A DNA stretch of 64,000 bases from Aegilops tauschii subsp. strangulata (taxonomy: Eukaryota > Streptophyta > Magnoliopsida > Poales > Poaceae): contig NC_053037.3 of assembly GCF_002575655.3 (NCBI RefSeq), positions 249,831,135 through 249,895,134 on the forward strand, in the 5' to 3' direction. Of this stretch, positions 43,763-54,607 are shown piece by piece. The position numbers and the translations under genes are program-made. Numbering within the stretch: position 1 is the first letter of the stretch; every line of letters begins with the position of its first letter. The notes under the pieces are model-generated. The model was not told where the DNA came from. It worked only from the letters and a program-made list of their open reading frames with translations, and did not search any database.

Positions 43763-44361
43763 CCAAGGGGAGGGGCAAACCAGCCCACTAAGGGGCTGAG
43801 CGACCCCCTCACCCCACCTCACGTAACCAGGAGGGTTGGGGCGCCCCCTAGGGCTTCCCATCACTTTGGCTTGGGAGCCAAGTCTCCTAGGGGAGAAAGC
43901 CCATCTAGGGTTTTCCTCTTGTGGCCGCCGACCCTAGATGGGATCCCCTAGGGGCGCCCCTCTCCCCCTTCCCCCCATATATAGAACGGTAGAGAGAGGG
44001 TAGCCGCACCCTTCTACGCCACAACGCTGCCCCTTCTTCTCCCTCGTATCCCTCTTCCTCTCCGTAATGCTTAGCGAAGCTCTGCTGAGATTCCGCCACC
44101 ACCACCACGCCCTCGTGCTGCTGGAGGACTCGAGGTACTACTTCACCATCGCTCGCTGGATTGAGAAGGTGAAGACGTCATCAAGCCATACGTGTGTTGA
44201 ACACGAAGGTGTCGTCCGTTTGGCACTTGGATCGGAGTTCGCGGGACGGATCGTGATTGGATTACGAAGACGTTCGACTACATCAACTGCGTTTCTTAAC
44301 GCTTCCGCCTAGCGATCTACATGGGTATGTAGATCAAATCTCTCCTCTCTTAGATGGTCAT
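43763..44361 (+). repeat. Angela/BARE-like LTR fragment (3' part)
   Basis: The stretch has the look of the second half of an Angela-type LTR: GGGGAGGGGCAAACCAGCCC, GGGCGCCCC blocks, CCCCATATATAGAACGG (TATA-like, 43974-43984) and the end region GATCTACATGGGTATGTAGAT. It stops at GGTCAT where another LTR begins. The usual terminus GTTCCCCAACA is absent here but occurs, inverted, at 45932. Confidence 0.6.
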
Positions 44362-44830
44362 TGATACGTCTCCAACGTATCTATAATTTTTTATTGTTCC
44401 CTGCTGTTATATTATCATTCTTGGATGTTTTACAATCATTTTATAGTCATTTTATATCATTTTTTGGTACTAACCTATTGACATAGTGCCCAGTGCCAGT
44501 TGTTGTTTTCTGCATGTTTTTTACATCGCAGGAAATCAATATCAAACGGAGTCCAAACGCAACGAAACTCCTGGAGGATTTTTTGGGCCAGAAGAAAGCC
44601 AGTGCGCCAAGGAAGCACCTAGGGGGCTGCTCGAGGGGAGCAGCACCCACCAGGGCGCGCCAGGAGGCCCAGGTGTGCCTGGGGGTCCTGGCGCGCCCAG
44701 GTGGGTTGTGCCCACCTGGTGCACCTCCCTCTGATGTTATTTGCACCAAAAATTCTTAAATATTCAGAAAAATTCTGTATTAAAATTTTAGAGCATTCTG
44801 AGAACTTTTATTTTTGGGTCATTTTTTATT
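44362..44830 (+). repeat. Athila-clade LTR fragment, left part
   Basis: Begins TGATACGTCTCCAACGTATC, the same start as the LTR at 4123, and proceeds to GGGTCATTTTTTATT, where the Mutator-like element is inserted. The LTR continues at 45828. No internal region is attached. Confidence 0.75.
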
Positions 44831-45818
44831 GGGAAAAGCTTACCTTCAGCCGAGTGATCTCGCGCGCGCATCTGCTGGCTCTGAGTCCGTTGGATCGCCT
44901 GTTGATCAGGCGGACGAGAACGACCCCGCTTTCCGCGTCACACACGTCCATTTTCTGAAACAGAGCTATTGTTTCAGGATAAGCATCCGTGCAACTGGCC
45001 TCCGTTAACTCGTGTATCTGGGAGGGCGACGCTTCTGGATTTGGGAGGGCGGCGGCGTTCGGCGACCGGGGCATATCCAGCGCGATGGCGACGGCGACGG
45101 GTTCGGCGGTGGCCGACGTCGACTCCAGTAGGTATGTATCGGAGACCCCCCTCCCACCCCCCTGCGCATTTCTGGGCGACCACCGTCCTGGCACCATCAA
45201 CACTAGACACAGCCACATCACAACGCCTTACGTCCACGCACACTCCAAGTTTCTGCAACAACAATGTTGTTGTGGAATGGCGGCAGCGAAGACTGCGCGA
45301 CGCGGTCGGAGATGTTGTTGCAATTTTTATAGCAAGGGTCTTGTTACAGAAAATTAGGCATGGCGTGAGATGTCTTTTTAATTTTTACAAGAAGGGTCTT
45401 GTTGCAAAAAATTAGAGAATAAGAGTTTTTGCAACAAGGGATTTGTTGCAGAAAATTGGAGAAAAGGAGTTTTCGCAAAAAAGCTCTTGTTGCAGGAAAT
45501 TAGAGATGAGAAAGCTTCGCAACAAAGTTCTTGTTGCAGGAAACTAGAGAAGAGGAGGTTTCGCAACTAGAGTAGCTCCTACACGCCGGCGGCGGGCTGA
45601 TTTTGCGGTGGGATGGTGGCGGCGCCACGTGGGGCGCAACTTAGTCGGGGTCGGGTCAAGACTGTCTTGTTTTCGCAACAGAGCGTTTGTTGCAGGAAAT
45701 AACAAGTGGGCATGTGGGGCGCAACACCGGATCCGTCGGCTATCAGCTCGGGTATCCAACGGCCATCGAGACGACGGATAAAATCTAAACATCGGCCGGC
45801 GGACGCGTAGCAGCGCCC
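44831..45818. mobile_element. Mutator-like non-autonomous element (988 bp)
   Basis: It starts GGGAAAAGCTTACC and ends GGTAGCAGCGCCC-like (GCGTAGCAGCGCCC); the inverted right end reads GGGCGCTGCTACGCGTCCGCCG, sharing GGG-GCT-AC and later CCGTTGGAT with the left end. TTTTTTATT (9 bp) flanks both sides (44822-44830 and 45819-45827), the length typical for Mutator. No transposase is present. The interior holds a tandem GCAACAA/TTGTTGC array. Its clean duplication inside the LTR proves insertion after the LTR was in place. Confidence 0.7.
45313..45566 (+). repeat. 46-bp tandem array inside the Mutator-like element
   Basis: About six imperfect copies of a unit near TTTTGCAACAAGGGTCTTG followed by TTGCAGAAAATTAGAGAA. 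Each unit contains an inverted GCAACAA...TTGTTGC pair, so single-stranded copies can fold. A further isolated copy lies near 45673-45702. Confidence 0.7.
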
Positions 45819-45827
45819 TTTTTTATT

Positions 45828-45931
45828 GCACGAGAAATTCAGAAAACAGACAAAACATGGCATTTTATTTTATTTAACTAATAAAAACAGAAAACAAAAG
45901 ATAGGGATAGAAGGTAGTGCTCACTAAATTC
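45828..45931 (+). repeat. Athila-clade LTR fragment, right part
   Basis: Continues the LTR interrupted at 44830 (GCACGAGAAATTCAGAAAAC...) and is cut at 45931 by an inverted Angela-like LTR terminus. Confidence 0.6.
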
Positions 45932-46020
45932 TGTTGGGGAACGTAGCATGCAATTTCAAAAAAATTCCTACGATCACGCAAGATCTATCTAGGAGATGCA
46001 TAGCAACGAGAGGGGGAGAT
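45932..46020 (-). repeat. Inverted Angela-like LTR terminus
   Basis: The plus strand reads TGTTGGGGAACGTAGCATGC and continues to GCATAGCAACGAGAGGGGGA. This is the complement of an Angela/BARE LTR 3' end. It stops at GAGAT (46016-46020), directly before the next LTR, so GAGAT is the predicted target duplication of the element starting at 46021. Confidence 0.7.
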
Positions 46021-47244
46021 TGAAAGGACATGCGGCGCCCCCATGTGTGGTTTTGGTAATTGATGACATTCTCTATGGATTAATGGTTGCATTGAGTTAT
46101 ATTTGAAGGATTTGTCCATACGCATTTCTTGAAGTACATGTGTTGGTTTCAAGGAGTTTATGAGTTGACCAAGGTGCTATTAAGGAATTATCCAAAGATT
46201 GGTCATGTGAGTATTGAGCTTATTGCAAGCATGTCTTGAAGAAGAAGATTGTGTGATCATTCATGTTTAACTTCAAGACATCATCCAAATGAAGAGAGTT
46301 GGAAAGAGTCAAGGTTGATCAAGACTAAGTACAGAGAGTGATTCAAGTTGATCATAACACAAAGCGTAGAAGATACACCGAGTGGGATCAAGTGATCTCA
46401 CGGTTTGGTAAGCATTGTCCATTGCGCTTTGTGTACTAACCCATGGTCTTTGTGAGAGTTCTATGCGGGGTTAGGTTTGCTTCCATGGGCTTGCGTCAAG
46501 AGGAAGATCACATACAACCCATGGAGGATGACATCAAATCAAGGTTGTGTTGTGCATGTTCAAGTGGAGAATCATGAAGAAATCATGCTTGTATCTTGCC
46601 GTCCATTATGGTATCAATGGACTTGTGATGATGTGCCAAAGAGTGTCTCACCCATAGTGGAGTATGGGGGAGCAATCAACTAGTCTTCATCGAGCGAACG
46701 CAATCAAGAAAGGTGGTCCAACTTGAGGGAGTCAAGACCGTCATCATCTAGCTCAAGTGGACTTCGTTCAAGGCGAAGGTTTGCCCTTGATAGGTTTTAT
46801 ATTTTACCGGTCTCATGGTGATAGTTTGGAGACCGGGTTAATTATAGGATCGATAGCCGTACTATCAAGGGGGGCTCTCAAGTGAGTAGCATGATCGTAT
46901 CGTTCGTCGAGAGCTCAAACCATTGCATCCTTGCATCATCTTTCTTGATTCTTATTTGTTTTGTCTTTTGAGGTTTTAGAGCTTGTGGTTATCTCCATGA
47001 AAAGCTCTAGTACTTCGAAAACGGATTTCATATGCCTCTTCTATTGCGTTTTCGGTGTTGGAGGTTTTACCGGTCTTATGCGAGGAAGGGTTCTCACCAT
47101 TTTCTCTTGGGCCTTTTCCAATTTCCTTCTTATTGTTATTTCTATCAATATGTGTGTTAGCCCTTGTCGCTAGCTTTCCAACAAACTTGGTTTCATCAAA
47201 TTCGGAGTCGTTTGCAGAAGTTGTGGCAGTTTTGGTGTTCTGAA

Positions 47245-47495
47245 AAGGCTGCAGCGATACTACCGCGGACAGGAGCGGATGTAATATTTTACTACCGCTC
47301 CAGAGCAGTACTACCGCGGCTACTACAGCGGTAGTACCGCTCCAGACCAAAAACTCGTCACAAGTCCAGTGGTGGTAGGCACGGATGTATTTTTTAGTAC
47401 CGCTCGCAAGCAGTAGTACCGCTACCCTTTGAGGTAGTACCGCTACCCCTAGCGGTAGTACCGTGAGGTGGAGCGGTAGTACCGCTCTGTGTGGG
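47245..47495. repeat. Cluster of CGGTAGTACCGC palindromes
   Basis: Within 250 bp the words TACTACCGC, GCGGTAGTACCGCT and ACCGCTCCAGA recur at least eight times in both orientations, so the transcript could fold into several hairpins. The cluster lies upstream of the presumed TATA in the LTR. Promoter repeats of this sort are common in LTR U3 regions; the role here is unknown. Confidence 0.65.
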
Positions 47496-48054
47496 CTGTG
47501 AGCATAACGGTTGGATTTTTCCCCACCAATAAAAGGGGGTCTTCTTCCCCAATGAACCTTATCTTTTGAGCTCGTGTTCTTCCCCCATTGTTGACCTTCT
47601 TCGAGCTTGCTAACTCTCAATCTCTCCAATGATTCTTGCAAATTCTTGAGGGAAAAGAGAGAGGAGATCTAGATCCATGTTTCCACCAATCACTTTCTCC
47701 TCTAAGTGAGGGGAACCCCTTGGATCTAGATCTTGGAGTTCTTCATGTTCTTCTTTCGTTCTTCCTCTCATTTTCCTCCCTAGCATTAGTTGCTTTGGTG
47801 GGATTTGGGAGAGAAGGACTTGGGCACTCCGTGTGCCCTTGCCATTGCATTTGGTGCATCGGTTTGAGTTCTCCACGGTGATACGTGGAAGTGAAGTTTG
47901 AGAAGCTTATTACTCTTGGGTGTTTGGGCACCCTAGAGCTTGTTCCTCTTGGGTGCCTTGGCGCCCTAGACGGTTGGTGTTGTTCGGAGCTCAATCATTG
48001 TGGTGTAAAGCTCCGGGCAAGCGTCGGGGTCTCCAATTAGGTTGTGGAGATCGC

Positions 48055-48205
48055 CCCGAGCAATTTGACGGGTACCGGTGACCGCCCCGAGCAATTTGAC
48101 GGGTACCGGTGACCGCCCCCAAGGGTTGCCAAAGTGTACGGGTTCGGTGACCGCCCCCAAGGGTTGCCATTTGTACGGGTTCGGTGACCGCCCTCAAGGG
48201 TCCCT
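48055..48205. repeat. Two adjacent tandem repeats in the LTR
   Basis: A 33-bp unit (CGCCCCGAGCAATTTGACGG + GTACCGGTGAC) occurs twice from about 48052. A related unit of about 36 bp (CGCCCCCAAGGGTTGCCA..., then TACGGGTTCGGTGAC) occurs two and a half times from about 48114. All share GGTGACCGCCC. Confidence 0.75.
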
Positions 48206-48626
48206 TAGTGGAATCACGGCATCTTGCATTGTGCGAGGGCGTGAGGAGATTACGGTGGCCCTAGTGGCTTCTTGGGGAGCATTGTGCCTCCACACCGCTC
48301 CAAACGGAGATTAGCATTCGCAAGGGTGTGAACTTCGGGATACATCGTCATCTCCGCGTGCCTCAGTTATCTCTTACCCGAGCCCTTTACTTATGCACTT
48401 TACTTTGTGATAGCCATATTGTTCTTTGTCATATATCTTGCTATCACATAGTTGCTTATCTTGCTTAGCATAAGTTGTTGGTGCACATAGGTGAGCCTAG
48501 TTGTTGTAGGTTTTCTGCTTGACAAATTAACCGCTAGGTTTATTCCGCATTTGTTCAAGCCTAAACCGTAATTATTTTAAAGCACCTATTCAACCCCCCT
48601 CTAGGCGACATCCTCGATCTTTCAAT

Positions 48627-48639
48627 TGGTATCAGAGCC
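48627..48639 (+). other. Primer-binding site (tRNA-Met type)
   Basis: TGGTATCAGAGCC two bases after the LTR end complements the 3' end of initiator tRNA-Met. It supports the LTR boundary at 48624. Confidence 0.85.
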
Positions 48640-48677
48640 TCGTCTCTTTGTTAGGCTTAACCGCCTAGAGAGTAAAG

Positions 48678-51090
48678 ATGTCAACTAGGGGATTAGGATT
48701 CTCTGACGCTCTTAGTTTCAATGGCACAAATTTTGATGTTTGGGTAATTCACATGCTTAATCTCTTTAGGGTCATGGACCCAAATTTAGAGCAAATTGTA
48801 GATATGGGTTTTTCTCCTCCAAATGATCCCCAAATATTATCTTTAGAGGATGAGAAAAACTTATCTCAATGCTCAAGCTTCTAATGTGCTTTTCGATGCT
48901 TTGAGCAATGTAGTTATATTTCAACTCATGCCTTTCCGGGATGCTCATGAGTTGTGGACAAACCTTCAAGATAAATATGGTGCGTCCATGATTTGTGGGG
49001 ATGACTGTTCTCCCTCCGCCTCCGACCGTGTTGCCTTCTCAACTTCTTCTACTTCACCTACATGTGGATTGCCACAAGGTAATGCTATGGTGAGTAGTGT
49101 TGGTCATTGCAATGATGATAGTGTGCTTATCATTGATGACTCTTCATCACTATCTTGTTGCAATGCTCCATCTTTGGACTTTAACACTTCGTGCACCTTA
49201 CATGTTTCTCATGCTTGTGTTGATAGTCCATGCATATCATGTAGAAATTGCTTGACTAAATCTCATGATGATATGCTTGCTATATCTTGTTGCCATGATA
49301 AAAATGCATGTATTTCCTCGAGTTGTTGTGCTAACAATGTCGAGGAAATCCAACACCCCATGGAACAAGATGTGGTATTGAACGGTGCTTCAAGGGATCC
49401 TACATCATCATCTATTGCCTTTTGCCTTATGGCTAAGGCTTCAAAGGTATCTCCTACTTTGAACCCCAATATGTCTCTTGATGATGATGTTAATGGTAAT
49501 GACGATGAGGATAATGATGAAGAGAATGATAATGTTGCTTCCTCAAAAATTAAGGGAGAAATGATTTTTAAAGCTCTCCATAAGAATAAAATTGCTCGTT
49601 CCAACTTCATGGAAATCATGTCCATTGCCATTAAGGGCAAGAAATATATTAAGGAGTTGGAATCTCATCTCGAGGAGCATGAGGTCACCATTGAGAAAAT
49701 GGAAGGTCATGAGCGTGATTACGCTAATGAGATTGCGGACCTCTCTCAAGCTCTTGAACTTGAACAAACGACCAAGGAATCTCTTGAGGAGACTTTTGCT
49801 CTAGAATTATCTAGAGTGAAGGAATCTCATGATAGAGCTCTTGAGGTGGCCAATGTTTTTGAAACTAAAAATGAGAAGCTTGAAGTTGCGCATGCTAAAC
49901 TCCTTGAGTACTTTGGGCACCTCGAAAATGGCTCAAGGGTCATTAAGAGTGAGGTCATCAAACTCACCGAGTCTCATGCTCAACTTAAAGCTTCATATTC
50001 TAAAGTTCTTGCCAAGTTGCCTTCTCCTCTTGCTATTATTGATGATGCTTGTGCTACTAACTCTATTACTTGTGAAGCATCCATTTTGAAGGAGCATGTT
50101 GAGCTTCGGGCTCAACTTGAGTTGCGATCTAGCAATTATGGGAAATTGGAAGAAAGCCATGGAAAGCTCTCAGGCTCCCATGATGATCTTCTAGTATCCT
50201 ATAATGTGCTAAAGATAGCTCATGAGGCCATGATTGCTAAGGTAACATCTAGTGAGCTTCATGTGGATACTAGCACTACTTTTAGTCAAAATGCTATATT
50301 GCCTTGTGCTAGTCCTCGTGATTCATCCATGCATCACATTGGTACATCTTGTGATGAATTGCTTTCCTTGCCTTGTTGCTCTAACGATGAAGCTTATACT
50401 TCCTCTAGTGCTTGTGTTGATACTAACCATGTAGAGGAAATCAAAGAGCTCAAGGCCCAAGTCACTTCTTTGAAGAAAGACTTGGATAAGTGTCATGAAG
50501 GGAAGTCCACACTCAACAATATCTTGAGTGTGCAAAAATCCCCCAATGACAAAGGTGGACTTGGATTCAACTCCAATAATAAGAAGAAGAAATCCAAGCG
50601 AAACAAGAAGAAGGGCCAAGAACAAGTCAAGAATTCGGCCAAGATTATTTGCTTCAAGTGCAAAATTGAAGGGCATCATGTTAGATCTTGCCCATTGGAG
50701 AAGAAGCCCATTAATGACAAGCAACAAGGGAAGCGGCCACAAGTTCATTCTCATGCTCAACCTCAAGTTGAAGAAAGGCCTCTTCCTAAGAAGACTCAAG
50801 CTAATGCTTCTCAAGTTGAGAAATCAAGTGAGAAGAAAGTGAAGAGTAGATGTTGCTACATATGTCATGAGAAAGGTCACGTCGCTTCTTCATGCAATAG
50901 TGGTAACTTATCCAACCCAATTATTATTGATGATATCTATTCTCTTGGGAAGGATAAGGTTGGCAATGTGTTTGCCAAGTATGTTGGTACTCAAAGTGTT
51001 GTCAAGAAAAGAACCATTTGGGTAGCCAAGCCTATTTTGACTAACCTCTTAGGACCCAACTTGGCTGGGGACCATCAAGCTCAAACTTGA
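48678..51090 (+). pseudogene. gag: gag-like protein with coiled coil and two zinc knuckles, one frameshift
   Basis: ATG at 48678 (MSTRGLGFSDALSFNGTNFD) opens a copia-type gag N-terminus. Near 48860 the frame shifts, and the second frame (from about 48850) carries on (NAQASNVLFDALSNVVIFQL, DAHELWTNLQDKYG) to the stop at 51088-51090, 746 residues. It has a serine/cysteine-rich linker, a long coiled coil (about 49560-50500; for example ELESHLEEHEVTIEKMEGHE), a lysine-rich stretch, and two CX2CX4HX4C knuckles, CFKCKIEGHHVRSC and CYICHEKGHVASSC. It would bind and package the element RNA. With one frameshift only, it is fairly well kept. Confidence 0.75.
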
Positions 51091-53670
51091 TCAATAGGTG
51101 TTATTGGAGGGCATTGGAGACTTGGCTACATTATGAAGAATTAAGGGGACCTCATCATTCTTATTGTCTCAAGCCAAGTCAATTGGATTATCAAGTTTCT
51201 ATCTTATATCCAATGTGCCTCCTTGTGGTAACTTGTACTTAAATTGTTTACATTGAAAGTTACTTGCCCCTTTGCATGTTTTGGTTTTGTTCCTTGCATG
51301 TGTTTGTATATGTTGTGCTTCCAACTTGCTTATCTTGAGCAATCAAGTATGTGTGTGTTGGTTTGCACATCATGTACGTGTGTGTCATGCATTGAGCCTT
51401 TATGCTTCTTCTTTGTATCCTAGCTGGCTCGTGTGAGAGATTAATGGAACATCCCATTTTGGGGGAGTGATGTCCTTTGGGCACCTCACAATCCTATAAA
51501 TGTGTGTACATGAGGAATACCATCTAGTATTGATATTACAAGATTATCTAGTCGCTAGGTGGTATATCTCTCATGAGAAATTCAAATTCTAAAAAGTCCA
51601 TTAATTATCTCTTGTTGGATCCTCTTATTGCCTCTTGTTTAGTTTTCTTTGGTATCACATTATGGGGGATTAATATGCTATGTGCATATTACAAGCCTAG
51701 AAAATGTGTACATTTGAGATATTGTCACTTAGAGTTGATGTTTTTAATTATCTTGTTCCTAGGTGACATGTTAGCTCTACAAGTTGCAATTTGCTTGTGT
51801 TTGTTGTGAAGATGATGTTGGATATCCTTGTTATCTACCACCGGGATTTATTTCCACATACTTCTTGTCTTTTGATAATTGGTACTCACTTACGTGTGGT
51901 AGAATTTATTGATCTTCTTTACATTGGTTTTTGTTTTTATTTGCCTTATCTCTTGCCAAGGATTGTGTCAACTCCCGTTGTCTTCCATACCACTTGTGGA
52001 TCTTGTTAATTTCTCGTTCTTGTCTAGTGTTTTCTAGATATAGTGAAAGTGGTGATCCCACCTTGTGCATTTTGTATTGAAATGCAGATTCTCTATAATG
52101 CACAACTCGTGGGGGAGCTATCCTATTTTATCTAGAACACTCTTCTTGTGATCCTTATCAAGTGTGTTTTGGTGGAAGGCAAGCCGTTCTTTTTGGTACT
52201 TGTGCCATCATGAAACTTTGTAGAGAACTTGGTTTGTTTGGAACCATCCTCTCTTTTGGGAGTTTGATATCTTTTATTTAGCGTGTTTCAATGGATATCT
52301 AATTCCTTGATGTATCTTTAATGATATCTTCCAAGTGATGATTTCTCCATTTGGTATCCTTTTCATTTGGCTTTTCTTTTTCATTTGGTATCAGTTCTTG
52401 AAAGTTTTGAGCATGCATATTTACTTCATGTATTTTCTTGGGCATGCTTTCTTTCTTTGACCCAATATATAAGGGAAACTCCACCAAGTCTCAAATAGGA
52501 TGAGATGTGCTTGAAATTCATTTTCATATCTATATGCACATATTTATGTGGACTTTGTCCTATGTATTGGTGTTTCTAACTATTTGGTCCCAATGAGTTT
52601 GGGTACTGTTTAGTTTGTGTTGTTCTTCTAGGAACATTTGGAGATGCATTGGATGCTCGGCTCACTCACAAGGAAGGTGCTGTCACCATGTGCTTATTGG
52701 AGTTAAGCTAGGATGATCAATGAACTACTATCTACCTTCAATTGGTATCTCCTACATCCTTCCAATGGTATCTCGGTAACAAGTATCATCATCTACTTCA
52801 TGCACACATTTCTTGCGTCAACCTTGTGTAGGTTGTATCATGGCATGTAATTCATTCTTTCTTGTGATACTTGTTTCCTTTCTCAAAGCATCCCAACAAT
52901 GATCTCTTGTTTCTAGTTGTGATGTCTTTGATGCTCGTGTGGTTGGAACTCATTTATATACAATAAGACCATATCTAGCCATGTGCTATGCCTTCAAGCA
53001 AATATCTTATTGGTATATTTATGACTTCCATGTCGATATCTTATTCCTTCCTTTTTGTAACTATTTCGTGTGTGCATCCTTCTTTGTGGATTGATATCAT
53101 CATGATCTTCATCTACCTAGAATCTTATACACTTGAGAGAAGTTACATCTGTATTCGATATCCTTATTCTTTCACGTCCACCTTTCCTTGGTTGTTATGT
53201 GAAAGGATTTATCTTGAGTGCGGATCTTATACCGTTGCATCTTGATGCACTCTATTGTGGTGAAGATATTTTTTCTCTTGCTTGTCTTGATGAGGCTTTT
53301 GCCATTGGTATCCCTCCTCTTGACAAAGCTCTCTTTTTCTTTCTTCACCATGGGTTGTCACAAGTGTTGGTTATTCTTTTTGCTTTTTTAGTGTGCTTGT
53401 GAACCCATTTGCTTGTTGTGTGTGTGTGTGTGTGTGGCAAGGACATGTCATGCACCGTGTATCTCATTTATCCAAGACTATGTTGATGCTTAATACTCAT
53501 CCTTATTTTAGTCTTCTCAAGTGCTTTGCCATGACTCACACACATCATTTTGGTTGAGCCTATTCTTAGTTGCCTCTTTTACATGATTGCTCAATCATTT
53601 GTTTGTTGCAAGTGCTAGGCTTTGTTTCCTATATGCTCACTTGCACTTGTTGTTAGTTTCTGTTGATTTG
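51091..53670 (+). other. Non-coding internal region of the gag-only element
   Basis: Mostly T-rich, with no frame over 110 residues that resembles a protein. A CATTTTGGGGGAGTGATG phrase at 51453-51470 resembles a purine tract, but no LTR follows. A (GT)n microsatellite lies at 53418-53436. It ends where CRM copy B begins. ATTTG (53666-53670) is the predicted target duplication of copy B. Confidence 0.6.
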
Positions 53671-53974
53671 TGATGAGGACATCAATACCATTGTTACACC
53701 CACAGCCCCTGCTGCTATACATACTGGACCAATTACTAGAGCTCGCGCACGCCAATTAAATTACCAGGTACTTTCGTTTCTCGGTAATGATTCTAATGTT
53801 CATGAGAATATGATGCTGCCTAAATTGGATACATTTGTTTTGCTTACAAATGAAGGGCCTAGCTTTGAGAAGGATGAACATTGGAGCAAGAACAAGCATG
53901 GAGATGATGGCATGCGCATGGGGAACAAGAACGGAGTTACAAGTGATGATTTCAGGACGTTGAAGCCACCATAA
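53671..53974 (+). CDS. LTR-encoded C-terminal tail of the CRM polyprotein
   Basis: One frame across the first third of the LTR reads DEDINTIVTPTAPAAIHTGP, then ITRARARQLNYQVLSFLGND, and ends DFRTLKPP at TAA. In a complete element, pol would read into the 3' LTR and terminate here. The same frame is open in all CRM LTRs of the window (12708-12405, 58899-59202, and 9751 leftward), so it seems to be under coding constraint. The TRARA block resembles the CR motif of CRM elements. In a 5' LTR this copy is not translated. Confidence 0.7.
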
Positions 53975-54587
53975 TGCGTGCATGAAGCCTTGGACGAAAT
54001 ATACAAGATGCTACTTCATAACTTTCGTCCAGAGGCTATTCTAGGTGCTGCGTCACCTTATTATTGGGCCAGGCCCATGTAATTTCGAAATACTTGAGTA
54101 TAGGCTATTTTTAGAGTCCGTATGTGTGGGGAAACAAGAGATAGGGTTGGTTTCGGACCCCTTCCCCAAGGGCCACGAAATTCCCCCCTCTCCTCCATAT
54201 ATACAACCCTTAGGGCGTCGTTTAGACTTTGGGGTTTTGTTTAGATTAAAAGTTCGCCATAGCTGCAACTTCATGTACTTCGTTTGTGTTCAACGACCAG
54301 ACAAAGGCGTCACAGAACCCCACCTTGATCAATAAAGCTTTCATCTTATATTCGCAATATCCAGATTGCAATCTCAGTTTCATGCTTGTTCTTCGTTTGC
54401 TCGCAGGAAACAGACCCTCGTGGTCAGGTTGATCATGCTCCGGCGTGGTCAATAACCTCTCGGAGTTGGTTTAGCGATTGCTAAGGCGCGACGTCATCGC
54501 ACGTTCGTAGCCGAATCGTCAAAGTCGACTTCCACCAAAGCGATATCCATCATCTCATCGAAAGACGGGACACCTTTGCCTCTATCA
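53671..54587 (+). repeat. 5' LTR of CRM copy B (917 bp)
   Basis: TGATGAGGACATC...CCTCTATCA. The first 304 bases encode the polyprotein tail (see the next entry). TATATA sits at 54198-54203 and AATAAA at 54331-54336, so transcription start and polyadenylation regions are both recognisable. About 917 bp, as expected for CRM LTRs. Confidence 0.88.
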
Positions 54588-54589
54588 AG

Positions 54590-54607
54590 TGGTATCAGAT
54601 TTCCAGG
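54590..54607 (+). other. Primer-binding site of CRM copy B
   Basis: TGGTATCAGATTTCCAGG two bases past the LTR, as in copies A and C. Confidence 0.75.

Larger units (their letters stand above)
46021..48624 (+). repeat. 5' LTR (2604 bp) of the gag-only element
   Basis: Starts TGAAAGGACATGC and ends CCTCGATCTTTCA, with perfect TGAAAG/CTTTCA inverted ends. A TATA-like AATAAAAGGGGG lies near 47527. The LTR also contains the CGGTAGTACCGC palindrome cluster (47245-47495) and tandem repeats (48055-48205), listed separately. Confidence 0.85.
46021..53670 (+). mobile_element. LTR retrotransposon with 2.6-kb LTR and gag only (5' portion)
   Basis: The 5' LTR (46021-48624) is followed by a tRNA-Met primer site, a decayed gag and 2.6 kb of non-coding sequence, interrupted at 53670 by CRM copy B. 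No protease, RT or integrase appears in 5 kb of internal sequence, which suggests a non-autonomous (LARD-like) element, unless pol lies beyond the nested insertions. The copia-like gag type suggests a copia partner, but this is inference. Confidence 0.7.

Noticed and set aside
44447..44759. Frames of 80-100 residues in the LTR fragment near 44.5 kb.
   Set aside because: They fall in non-coding LTR sequence with GGCGCGCC repeats and have no family resemblance.
49263..49640. Minus-strand and off-frame hydrophobic frames inside the gag of the gag-only element (also 50252-50814).
   Set aside because: Antisense or shifted readings of the coiled-coil coding region.
51453..51470. CATTTTGGGGGAGTGATG as the polypurine tract and start of a 3' LTR.
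   Set aside because: The sequence after it does not match the 5' LTR start TGAAAGGACATGC.
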